Shown here one piece after another: positions 1 through 9,693 of a stretch of 64,000 nt of DNA. The position numbers were made by a program, and so were the translations under genes. This stretch comes from Phyllostachys edulis (lineage: Eukaryota; Streptophyta; Magnoliopsida; Poales; Poaceae): positions 109,250,826-109,314,825 of the forward strand of contig CM070546.1 of NCBI GenBank assembly GCA_036346405.1, given 5' to 3'. The notes under the pieces were generated by a model. The model saw only the letters and a list, made by a program, of their open reading frames with translations, had not been told where the DNA came from and made no database searches. Positions within the stretch are counted from its first letter, which is position 1. The number at the start of each line of letters is the position of its first letter.

Positions 1-99
1 GGTACATAATACATTAAGCTTCAAGGTAATAGGAAAATTAGAAAGTTACATTGCATACTACATTAAGCGCGAATGTACAATATAACAAGGCCTACGTAC

Positions 100-1250
100 A
101 CTCCATGCTTAAAAGATCCAATAGCCTCTCATGTCGCTCCAATTGTGCTTTGTCATAGCCTGAAGTGTCAGTCTCCAACAATCTGAAATACTTGCTTATA
201 TTTTTCTTTTGCCTTTGCCATCTCTAGTGTGGCTGCAGAATATGCTAATGTGGCAGATGCCTTCTCCTTTCTTGCTTCTGCCATCTTCTCCATTGCAACC
301 GACTTCCTTATTACAACATCATGATAAAGTTGCATGGTTGGATCTGGTAAGTTGCTTGAGGAAGATGTTGTTGCTTTCCCCTTGCGTTTGGCTGCCTTCT
401 GCCCTTGGGGCTGAGGAAGTTATTCCATCTCCGAATCTTCTCTGTATTGACTGGAAGAAGACATGTAAAGTCCCTGATTCAGTCAGCTCGCCTCTCTTTG
501 TTGCGTCATTTTTCTTCAAGTAAAACATTTGCCATTTTGGTTCGTCCTTCACTTCTTTCCACCAGCAATCCATAGTAAATATTTTTCCTTTGCCATCTTG
601 TTTCTTGGTATCTTCTTTGTATTGGGCATTTCCTTTCTCCATAAGTTGATCGTCAGATTACATTGCTTTGGTTAATCCAGCACCCATTGAACCGCGTCAC
701 AATTTGGTTAGCTTTACTCTAATGGTCTTTGCATTGCTTGGGTGTTCTCCTCTCTCTTGGGCCGCTACTGTTGTACTCTTCTGCAACTTGCTTCCAATAG
801 TGCTCTAATTTCTTTGAGTTACCCTCAATTGGATCAAGGGAATTGCTCAAACCAAGCACTAACAAGTCGAAGGTTGTCCGCCTCTGTCTAGGTTCTTCTT
901 TTGGCATTTTCTTCTTCGTGTGGACTGCTATCGCTCGATTCGTTGACATTCCCTTCTTCTTCACTTGTTTTTTTAGCATGCCTTGAAGAGCCTGAACAAT
1001 GCAGATTGGTCGCTGGAGCTCCATCTAGCACTCCATGTGCAGATGGCCTAAAATCGGCTTGATATGGACCATGAAAGCTTGGAGTATGTGGATATGGATG
1101 ATGATTTGTTGGAGTAGAAAATGGAAAGAAATTTTGTGAATATGGTGGCTGGAAATGTCACCATATTGAGAGGGTGGGAAACTTGTGGGAAAGGAGATAG
1201 TGGGAAACTAGATTGAAGATGTGATGAGAATATAATAATCCTCATTTAAT
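100..1250 (-). pseudogene. PIF/Harbinger ORF1 (Myb-like) protein, decayed
   Basis: Read on the minus strand this resembles the Myb/trihelix-like DNA-binding protein (ORF1) that accompanies PIF/Harbinger transposases in plants. Near 719-1000 it encodes DPIEGNSKKLEHYWKQVAEE followed by RERRTPKQCKDH, a typical ORF1 helix region. Further on (319-642) it has a DxxWKEVKDEPKWQ block, and toward position 209 an Ala/Lys/Glu-rich coiled-coil tail with KMAEAR- and EMAKAKEK-like runs. A Ser/Pro/His-rich leader is readable up to about 1250. The homologous segments lie in different frames with stops between them, so no full protein can be made. No Harbinger transposase (ORF2) or terminal repeats were recognised, and the element may continue left of the window. 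The family call rests on remembered similarity, not on a search. Confidence 0.6.
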
Positions 1251-1333
1251 TATTTATCTGTAATTCACGTTATGGATAATAATGACGTCATATGGTCCTT
1301 GAGTACACCCCTTATTTATAAGGGAGAAGCTGA
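1251..1333. other. Remnant flanking sequence with a TGACGTCA motif
   Basis: AT-rich sequence between the Harbinger remnant and the 29-bp satellite. It holds an as-1/CRE-type TGACGTCA palindrome near 1283 and a TATA-like TTATTTATAAGG near 1312. It is probably the upstream part of the LTR whose downstream part is at 7943-8472, with the palindrome inserted between them. That continuity is inferred from the shared satellite motif only. Confidence 0.3.
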
Positions 1334-1445
1334 AGGTCGTAAGTTCTTCTACGACCACCCTATGGTCGTAAGTTCTCTTACGACCACCCCATAGTCATAA
1401 GTCCTTCTACGACTATCCTGTGATCGTAAGATCTTCTATGACCAC
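1334..1445. repeat. 29-bp tandem repeat, each unit self-complementary
   Basis: About four units with a 29-bp period. Each unit begins with GGTCGTAAG (or a one- to two-base variant) and contains CTACGACC about 15 bases later, so every unit can fold into a small hairpin. Related but degraded units resume at 7943-8015, just beyond the palindrome, so the palindrome sits inside this array. The last five bases, ACCAC at 1441-1445, are the left copy of the TSD. Confidence 0.8.
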
Positions 1446-4355
1446 TGTCGGACCCGGGATTAACACCTCAAATCCTCTGTGCATTTCCGAACTAGTCCCA
1501 AGATCAGTAGCTAGTTCACACAGTAAACAGATATGGTAACATCCATAAATCGCATAACTTTATTAATAATCAACAGAGTTTATTACAAAAGAGGCTTACG
1601 AGCCAACAGTAAAGAACACAGTGAAGACGAAGAAGATGTAGTAGAGTCTAGTTAATCTGCCATAGGCAATCGACTGGGGTAGCGGCCTAGTCGTCGAGAT
1701 CCACACCGATGGTGATGTCCTTCTCCTCTGAAATTTGTGTACATAAAGCAAGTATGAGCACAACTACCGTGCTCGCAAGTTACACCCGTCAAATAACAGA
1801 ATGACATGCATACATGGATGTAACAAAGGATAGCTTATAGGGTTATTTGCGCAAAGCAATTTTTGACAATTTAAATACAATACTAAGTTCAGAAGCACAA
1901 TTTTACAATTACTAAATTTTATTTTGAATGAATAAAGATAGTGTAGGTATCAACCTAACACTATCATCAACACAGGCACCAACCCGGAGCTTCAACCCAT
2001 AACTTTTCTCATGGACACCCATCCATGTCAAAACGGTTTTACAAAATCATTTTGAAATCAAAAATCAAAGTCTAACTTTAAGGGGCTTTGCTAAGCATGT
2101 CCTTGACCGTGGACACGGCTATTCGAATAGTTCTTAACACTCTGCAGAGGTTGTACAGTTTTACCCACAAGACATGAATTCTCTAGTTTGTTTGGCATCC
2201 GTCGATACCACTGCTCACTACCTTAGGTAAGCAGTCTAGAGCACGTGACGAGGCCTTTACAAAGAGTCATTCCACCGCAGTTTCCCCTCGCAAAGGTTTC
2301 GCCCCCTTTGGGCTCCAACCTGCAGGATTTGAGCCTCCTCTTGCGCTAGTTGGGAACAATAGTCATGAAAGACTTTGTCAAAAGAAATGGCCATGAAAGA
2401 CCGCCCACGTACAAACAGGATCAACCACGATGGAACTTTGCAAATTAGTTGGCCAGGTCCTACTCCCCATACTGAGGACATGTGGTAATACGATGTGGCT
2501 TAGCAAGATACGGCCCGAAGACCGGTCCTTAACTGACTTGGGCACTTCCAATAACCCTGGGTCTCAATCCTTCCCAGAATGAACCCCTGCATAAACCTGC
2601 ACCCACCATCCATCCGTTTTGCCCAAGTCCAAACCCTCATTCAATTTTATTTCACTTTTCAAAATATTTGAAAACTCCCATGACACACCAATGCCAAGGG
2701 TACAATTTAAACAATAGTTGATTTTTGGCTGAAATTCCCCAAATCAAATATTTCAGGTCTAAGCATGGCTAAGCATAATTTTTCTCAAAAAGGTCTAGTT
2801 CATACTATTGCATAAACTAGATTTTTATCTAAGGTGTCAAGGTATGAATATTTCAATATCAAGATTGGCAGTACAAAGGATTTAGGCATAACTATAATTT
2901 AAAACAAGTATTTAAATTACATTGAATAGAAATCGCATGCAATAATAATTTAAAAATAAAATTTAAATAATTTAAAATAATGGGTGCAAATATGATCAAG
3001 AATGTAACTTGCCTTGCTCACTTAGTTGTTCTCAAACGGCGTCGAAATCTGACTCTCCGAAGTCGTCGAATTTATACGCGTAAATGATCCGAATTCAAAT
3101 AACATTCAAATAAAATCCAAATAAAATCTAAAATTATAAAATAAATACTAATCTGAAGGTATTGACCTTATATGAATTTAGAAAGTTGAATCGAAGGAAT
3201 CGAGTTCTTATGAGGAGAAGCGAATTTAGGAAGGTTGAATTTCACATGAAATAATATAATTCCGAAAATTGTACTATTCATGTGGAAATTGTGGTTTCGG
3301 ATTGGCTGGGAACAAGGAAAGAGTTTTATAGCTATGGCGAGAAAGTATGATGTCGAACGCGTTGAGGCAAACTCAACGGTGTAGACGACTCGGCCAGATG
3401 ATATTCGATGGCGACGCAGTCCGACGGAGACGACCTTCGGTGGGCGAACATCGGGCAAACGGAGAAGATTTAGTGGATGAGGTTTGCGGTGAAACGAAGG
3501 GGGAACCATGGGGAACACAATGCTCTCCTTGGTTAGGGTGGAACGCACATAGTCGGCCGGCGGCGGCGACGACGCATAAAATGGACCGAATAATTAACAG
3601 AAATTAAATAAAATCTAAAAATTACAAAATAAATACTAAAAATAGTAGATAAATTTAGGAGGAAGAATCAACGGATTTTGAGTTTGCATGTGAGAGAACA
3701 AATTTTGGAATAAATAAAATTTGTATGTAGAAAGGAGATGACGAATGACTAGAAAAACTTTTACTGTTTATCTTCCTCAAGCCGAACAGAATACAATAAG
3801 TTTGGCCGGTGGCTTGGGCATGGTGCCGATGGTGCTCTGGCGACGGCGTCGGCGAGGGGAGGAGAGCATCACGTAGATCACAACGATGCGAAGCCAGGGG
3901 TGGAGACGATGTGGCCGGAGCTAGCTCGACGGTGACGCAATTCGCAACGAAAGAAGCTTCAGTATAAGATTCGGATAGCGACGTTGCCGGCGAACGACGG
4001 CGTTTCGGTGGCCGGCAAGAGGTGGAATGGAGAGAGGGGAGGACGGGGATGCCGGTGCTCACCTCGGTGGTGGTGGAATGTGCACGGATGGCGGGGCGGG
4101 GCGGCGGCGTCGCGCGGCGGCAGGCTCTCGGTGGCGGATGTTCCAACGATGCTCCGGCGACGAGAGGTGAACCGCGAGTTGGCGGGGGCTTGGCGATGTC
4201 GACGGTGAGGTCGGGGTGGCGGGAAGGCTTGCGGCGCGGAGAAGGCGAAGATCGAGCCGGCGGCGAAAGAAGAACTTCAGTTCCGCCGATTGAGGGGGAG
4301 AGAGGGAGAGGTCTTTGAGGGGTTTTGATGTGGGTGAATAGGGGCTCACCGTGCT

Positions 4356-4367
4356 CCATTTTATAGG
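4356..4367 (-). promoter_or_regulatory. TATA box of left arm (outward)
   Basis: Minus-strand CCTATAAAATGG, followed downstream by GAGCACGGTGAGCCCC. It is the mirror of the right-arm box and has the spacing expected of an LTR U3/R boundary. Confidence 0.55.
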
Positions 4368-4719
4368 GGCCGGGGACGTCAAGGGGAGGAGAATCGGGCG
4401 CGAAGATCACGTCGGTGGTTTCGGCGGTGACTCACGATCCGAAGAATGCGCGTACGATTGAGGGGAATAACGGCCAGGAAGAGGAGCGGCGTGATGCGCG
4501 AGTTTGAATGCGTACGCAGGCACGGAAGAAGGGGAGGAAATCTCGGGTTTTCAAAGTTTTAGTTGGGCAACAATGGCCGTCGTATGCTGGAGAAGTCACT
4601 GGACAGCAAGAAAACGTTTCACGGTGGAGAAGAAAGGGAAGGAAAGAAAGAAATAAAAGGAAGGAAGAGGGCTTATGTTTCAAGAAAGAAAGAAGAAAAA
4701 GGTGGTAGCTCATTCCATG

Positions 4720-4773
4720 TTAATCGTGCTGGGCTCGGGGCAGTCGTGGGATGGGTGACCGTGCGGGAAGTGG
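4720..4773 (+). other. 5S rRNA-derived sequence, left of palindrome centre
   Basis: Resembles the 3' half of plant 5S rRNA. It has TTAATCGTGCTGGGC (compare the A-box region, TTAAGCGTGCTTGGGC) and then an intact C-box GGATGGGTGACC at 4749-4760, followed by GGGAAGT as in 5S. It lacks the 5' half of 5S. It points toward the palindrome centre, opposite to the outward LTR-like promoters. 5S-derived promoters are known in Cassandra LTR elements and in some SINEs, but the position and orientation here do not match a normal Cassandra LTR. Confidence 0.65.
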
Positions 4774-4777
4774 CGCC

Positions 4778-4805
4778 CACGCGCAAGAGGAAAATATTTG
4801 AATTG
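4778..4805. other. Spacer at palindrome centre
   Basis: The 28 bp between the two inward GGCGCC ends of the arms (4772-4777 and 4806-4811). It is AT-rich in its second half (GAAAATATTTGAA-like) and carries nothing recognised as a PBS or PPT. Confidence 0.7.
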
Positions 4806-4809
4806 GGCG

Positions 4810-4862
4810 CCACTTCAAGACGGTCACCCATCCCACGATCGCCTTCGAGCCCAAAGACGATT
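4810..4862 (-). other. 5S rRNA-derived sequence, right of palindrome centre
   Basis: Mirror copy of the left 5S-like block, on the minus strand. The C-box GGATGGGTGACC is fully conserved (4822-4833) although the neighbouring A-box region has drifted (CGTCTTTGGGCTCGAAG). The C-box is identical in both arms while nearby bases differ. That could reflect constraint or chance. Confidence 0.6.
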
Positions 4863-5070
4863 AATATGGAATGAGCTACCACCTTTTCCTTCTTTCTTTC
4901 TTGAAACATAAACCCGAGATTTCTCCTTCTTTCGCTACCACGACGATTCAAACTCAAGATCACGCCGTCCTCTTCTCGCCGTTATTCCTTAATCGCAGCG
5001 CAAGATTCTTCGATCGTGAGTCACCGCCAAACCGCCGCCGTGATCATTCTCTCCAATTGACGCCCCTGCC

Positions 5071-5080
5071 CCTATAAAGG
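5071..5080 (+). promoter_or_regulatory. TATA box of right arm (outward)
   Basis: CCTATAAAGG about 270 bp from the palindrome centre, followed by GAGCACGGTGAGCCCC as in the left arm. Consistent with an LTR promoter driving transcription away from the centre. Confidence 0.55.
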
Positions 5081-6332
5081 GAGCACGGTGAGCCCCTATT
5101 CACCCACATCAAAACCCTCAAAGACTCTCTCCTCAATCGGCGGAATCCAAGTTCTTTCTTCAGCACCAAGTCTCGATTCGCCTTTTCCAGCCGCAAGCCT
5201 TCCCGCCACCCCGACTCACCGCCGGCATCGCCAGAGTCTCCGCCAACTCAGGCTCACCTTCGCCACCGGAGCATCGCTGAACATCCGCCACCGTGAGCCC
5301 AAGCCGCGCCGACGCCGTCGTGCCCCGCCCGCCATCCGGGCACATTCCACCACCACCGAGGTGAGCACCAGCATTCCGCCCTCCTCTCTCCATTCCACCT
5401 CTTGCCGCCACGGAACGCCTGCTGTCACGCAAGAACGCCGCTATCCGAATCTTAGATCAAGCTTTTTTGTTGCGAATTATGCGCCGCCGAGCTAGCTCCG
5501 CCACATCGTTTCCACCGCCAAGATCGCTAGGATCACGTGATGCTCTCCTCGCCGACGCCGCTGCCTGTGAGCACCACCGCACCATGCCCAAGCCACCGGC
5601 CAAACTTATTGTATTCTGTTCGGCTTGAGGAAGATAAACAGTAAAAGTTTTTCTAGTCATTCGTCATCTCCTTTCTACATACAAATTGTATTTATTCCCA
5701 AATTCATTCTCTCACATGCAGACTCAAAATCCGTTGATTCTTCCTCCTAAATTCATCTACTATTTTTAGTATTTATTTTGTAATTTTTAGATTTTATTTA
5801 ATTTCTGTTAATTATTTGGTCCATTTTACGCGTTGTCGCCGCCGCCAGCCGACTATGCGCGTTCCACCCTAACCAAGGAGAGCATTGTGTTCCCCATGGT
5901 TCCCCCTTCGTTTCGCCGCAAACCTCATCCGCTAAATCCTCTCCGCTTGTTCGATGTTCGTTCGTCAAGATCGTCTCCGGATCGCCGCCATCGAAGATCA
6001 TTCGCGAAGTCGTCTACACCGCTGAGTTTGCCTCAACGCGTTCGACATCATACTTTCTCGCCATAGCTATAAAACTCTTTCCTTGTTCCCAGCCAATCCG
6101 AAACCACAATTTCCACATGAATAGTACAATTTTCGGAATTATATTATTTCATGTGAAATTCAACCTTCCGGAAATTCGTTCTCCCTCATAAGAACTCTGA
6201 TTCCTTCGATTCAACTTTCTAAATTCATATAAGGTCAATACCTTCGTATTAGTATTTATTTTATAATTTTTAGATTTTATTTGGATTTTATTTGAATGTT
6301 ATTTGAATTCGGATCATTTACGCGTATAGATT

Positions 6333-7716
6333 TCGACGACTTCGGAGAGTCAGATTTCAACGTCGTTTGAGAACAACTAAGTGAGCAAGGTAAGTTACAT
6401 TCTTGATCATATTTGCACCCATTATTTTAAATTATTTAAATTCTGTTTTTAAATTATTATTGTATGCGTATTTCTATTCAATGTAATTTAAATACCTGTT
6501 TTAAATTATAGTTAGGCCTAAATCCTTTGTACTGCCAATCTTGATATTGAAATATTCATACCTTGACACCTTAGATAAAAATCTAGTTTATGTAATAGTA
6601 TGAACTAGACCTTTTTGAGAAAAATTATGCTTAGCCATGCTTAGACCTGAAATATTTGATTTGGAGAATTTCAGTCAAAAATCAAATATTGTTTAAATTG
6701 TACCATTGGCATTGGTGTGTCATGGGAGTTTTCAAATATTTTGAAAAGTGAAATAAAATTGAATGAGGGTTTGGACTTGGGCAAAACGGATGGATGGTGG
6801 GTGCAGATTTATGCACGGGTTCATTCCGGGAAAGATTGAGACCCAGGGTTATTGGAAGTGCCCAGGTCAGTTAAGGACCGGTCTTTGAGCCGCATCTTGC
6901 TAAGCCACATCATACTACCACATATCCTCAGTATGGGGAGTAGGACCTGGCCAACTAATTCGCAAAGTTCCATCGTGGTTGATCCTGTTTGTACGTGGGC
7001 GGTCTTTCATGGCCATTTCTTTTGACAAAGTCTTTCATGACTATTGTTCCCACCTGGCGCAAGAGGGGGCTCAAATCCTGCGGGTTGGAGCCCAAAGGGG
7101 GCGAAACCTTAGCGAGGGGAAACTACGGTGGAATGGCGCTTTGTAAAGGCCTCACACGTGTTTCTAGATCGCTTACCTAAGGTAGTGAGCAAGTGGTATC
7201 GACGGATGCCAAACAAACTAGAGAATTCGTGTGTTGTGGGTAAAGCTGTACAACCTCTGCAGAGTGTTAAGAACTATTCGAATTGCCGTGTCCACGGTCA
7301 AGGACATGCTTAGCAAAGCCACTCAAAGTTAGACTTCGGTTTTTGATTTCAAAATGATTTTGTAAAACCGTTTTGACATGGATGGGTGTCCATGAGAAAA
7401 GTTATGGGTTGAAGCTCTGGGTTGGTGCCCGTGTTGATGATAGTGTTAGGTTGATACCTACACTATCTTTATTCATTCAAAATAAAATTTAGTAATTGTA
7501 AAATTGTGCTTCTGAACTTAGTATTGTATTTAAATTGTCAAAAATTGCTTTGCGCAAATAAACCTATAAGCCATCCTTTGTTACATCCATGTATGCATAT
7601 CATTCTGTTATTTGACGGGTGTAACTTGCGAGCACGGTAGTTGTGCTCATACTTGCTTTATGCAAACAAATTTCAGAAGAGAATGACTTCACCATCGGTG
7701 TGGATCTCGACGACTA
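6333..7716 (+). other. Intron-like module in right arm, flanked by acidic mini-exons
   Basis: An acidic reading frame (DFDDFGESDF) is followed by a perfect donor AAG|GTAAGT (GT at 6390). About 1.29 kb later comes a TTTCAG acceptor (7676) and a second acidic frame ending FTIGVDLDD-stop. The left arm has the same arrangement on the minus strand, with an AAG|GCAAGT donor at 3012 and an acceptor at 1728. The element starting at 26812 also has it (28133-29383). Splicing is inferred from the sites only. Confidence 0.4.
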
Positions 7717-7942
7717 GGCCGCTACCCTGACCGCGTTTGTTCGCTGCGCATTAACCGGATTCTACTACATCTTCTTCGCTCTTCCGCCGTGTTCTTTCAT
7801 GCTGGCTCGTAGTTCTTTTGTAATAAAGTTATGCGATTTATGGATGTTACCATATCACATCAGGTGAACTAGCTACCGATCATGGGACTAGTTCGTAAAT
7901 GCACAGAGGATTTGGGGTGTTAATCCCGGGTGCGACAACCAC

Positions 7943-8472
7943 TACCTGGTCGCATGCTCTTCTATGACCAGTCCCTAGTCGATAAGGCTTACAGACATGT
8001 GGGCCTAGTCGACTAGGGAATCTTCCGCACCATTTTCAATAATATGGAGCAGTAAACTACGATGTTATCCTCTGGAATAATGGCATGATTTAACTCCTTT
8101 GTTATGGTGATAACTGCCTGGTAACGTGGGGACGTTACTACTCCCACAATAATCTCCATTAACGGCTCCACGATCTGATACATTAAGGAGGCCTTTATAC
8201 TGGAGATACAACTATACACTTCAAGGACTATATAAAAGGCGGGATCATCAGGACAATGAGGGGAGGAGAGAAGCATAATACTCTAGTCTTTGGCTCCATC
8301 TTGTAATCCAGCATACTCAATACATACACACAGGAGTAGGGCTGTTATTCTCCCAGGAGAAGGCCCGAACCTATATAAAAATCCCCACGTCTCTATCTCT
8401 GTGTGTTTTTTAGCCTAGAGGAACCCCCGAATCAAACAATCTTTACGTAAATTCGGTTCTAAAACACTGACA
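7943..8472 (+). repeat. Downstream half of an LTR interrupted by the palindrome
   Basis: Starts in degraded 29-bp satellite units. It then has a TATA box (CTATATAAAAGG near 8229), a leader with the run TACATACACACAGGAGTAGG familiar from plant LTR R regions, a GAGGAACCCCC stretch, and an ACTGACA end at 8472 that fits an LTR 3' terminus. No PBS follows, so it may be a solo LTR or a truncated end. The matching upstream half would lie left of 1446. Confidence 0.5.
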
Positions 8473-8628
8473 AAATGAGATGGTGAAGCGTTAAAGTAGT
8501 TGTTTGTATTGTCTCGGTCATGGCGTGAGGTAGAAGAATTCAGCAAATTGGTGAAATTTGCTAGAGATGGGTGGTCCATATTTTTTTATTGAAGACTTGT
8601 AGCAACCGTAGGGACAAGTGATGAATAT
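8473..8628. other. Unassigned spacer
   Basis: Short stretch between the LTR end and the MITE. No gene or repeat was recognised. Confidence 0.3.
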
Positions 8629-8980
8629 GAGACCATCTCCAATATTGTGTTTTAGCTGGTTCAAATGAGGAGAGAGAAGGCATTGAATCGATTCAATACA
8701 TTGGAGGGGTCGATTCCAACAAAAAAATGCATGGAACCGGACTCTACTTAGGAGTCAATTCAAGGCATTAAACAACTCATATGAACATTAAACAACTACA
8801 TAGGAGAGAGTGCGATTGAGAGAGGATATTATTATTTTTGTGGTTTTTTAAGGTAACATGGGTCCCAGTTATTAGTAGTAATCGATTCAATACATTGGAG
8901 AAAAACAAGCTCAGTTTCTAGAATGCTTACATGGCATGACTTTAAATCAACATCAGTTCAATACACTAGAGATGCTCTGA
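8629..8980. mobile_element. MITE with GAGCATCTC-type terminal repeats
   Basis: The ends are imperfect inverted repeats: GAGACCATCTCCAATATTG on the left, and on the right the complement reads CAGAGCATCTCTAGTGTATTG. The interior repeats ATCGATTCAATACATTGGAG. It is about 350 bp and non-coding. The TSD could not be defined, so the superfamily is left open. Confidence 0.5.
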
Positions 8981-9245
8981 GTGTTGTATAGACATAGTTT
9001 TATATAGGCTTTGTGTACCATGTGTGCAACAGCCAACTTGCTTCAACAGATTGCAACACGAATGCCAGACATAATGCAACGGCCATCCAAAATAGTACAT
9101 TTTTATATTCCTTGGCTGCTGCCTCTAGTGCAGGAGGCAGTGCCTAGTAAAACTCCTTAGAGGTGTGGCTGCTGGCTAGCCTCCAAAGACCCTCCCTCTC
9201 CTCTTTATAGGCAGTTTTGGTGTACATTGTGGATGCTCTCACGTG
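8981..9245. other. Unassigned sequence upstream of the hAT element
   Basis: No element or coding region recognised. It ends with GTGACGGC (9246-9253), the left TSD of the next element, so this stretch was once adjacent to the PDV1 copy now at 13.2 kb and could be its old promoter region. Confidence 0.3.
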
Positions 9246-9693
9246 GTGACGGCCAGTGGTGTCCAAATGGGCCGCTCGGCCCGACACGACACGGGCCTGG
9301 CTAGACAGGGCTCGTTTCGGCCCGTGTACTATTAAATGTCGTCTTTGGATCGTTACGGGTCGTCAGCAAGCCCAAGCACGACCGTGAGGCATTCGTCTTG
9401 CGTGTCGATTTGGTTCGAGTTCCGTTGGCCCATCAGACCAAATGTAACCCGTTGGCCCATCAGAACAAAAAAATCCAAAAAAATTAGAAAAATGTGTAGA
9501 ATTCAAAAGTACACATGAAAATTAAAAAATGAGACAATCATATTGAAAATGTAATAAAGAGCTTTATTGATGTCCAACTGGCTACCTCGTTAAAACCTTC
9601 GCCAAGTAAAAACTCAAAATGAGAAAACCTTGGCAAAGGAAAAAGAGTACAGCCTATAACTCTACAATTCTACATACATGATACATCTTTGTT

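Larger units (their letters stand above)
1446..7937. mobile_element. Giant inverted-repeat insertion (LTR-like arms, TSD ACCAC)
   Basis: The left arm (1446-4777) is repeated as its reverse complement in the right arm (4806-7937), with 28 bp between them. By eye the arms are over 90% identical along most of their length, with scattered substitutions and some indels near the centre. The outer ends are TGTCGGACCCGGG on the left and CCCGGGTGCGACA on the right, and the insert is flanked on both sides by ACCAC (1441-1445, 7938-7942). A TG...CA terminus with a 5-bp TSD is the signature of LTR-retrotransposon integrase. Each arm reads outward like one LTR: a TATA box, a GC-rich leader, a long AT-rich body, AATAAA-type signals and a U5-like end. 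The whole thus looks like two LTRs joined 5'-to-5'. No gag, pol, PBS or PPT lies between the arms. Longer reading frames in the GC-rich parts (for example 3655-4410 and 5088-5495) have no recognisable domains. Confidence 0.85.

Noticed and set aside
3655..4410. 251-codon minus-strand frame as a gene
   Set aside because: It lies in the GC-rich leader of the palindrome arm, is low-complexity (Pro/Ser/Arg) and its mirror in the other arm is broken.
1446..7937. Palindrome as an assembly or cloning artefact
   Set aside because: The arms differ by many substitutions and indels and the insert has a perfect TSD; an artefactual inversion would give identical arms without a TSD.
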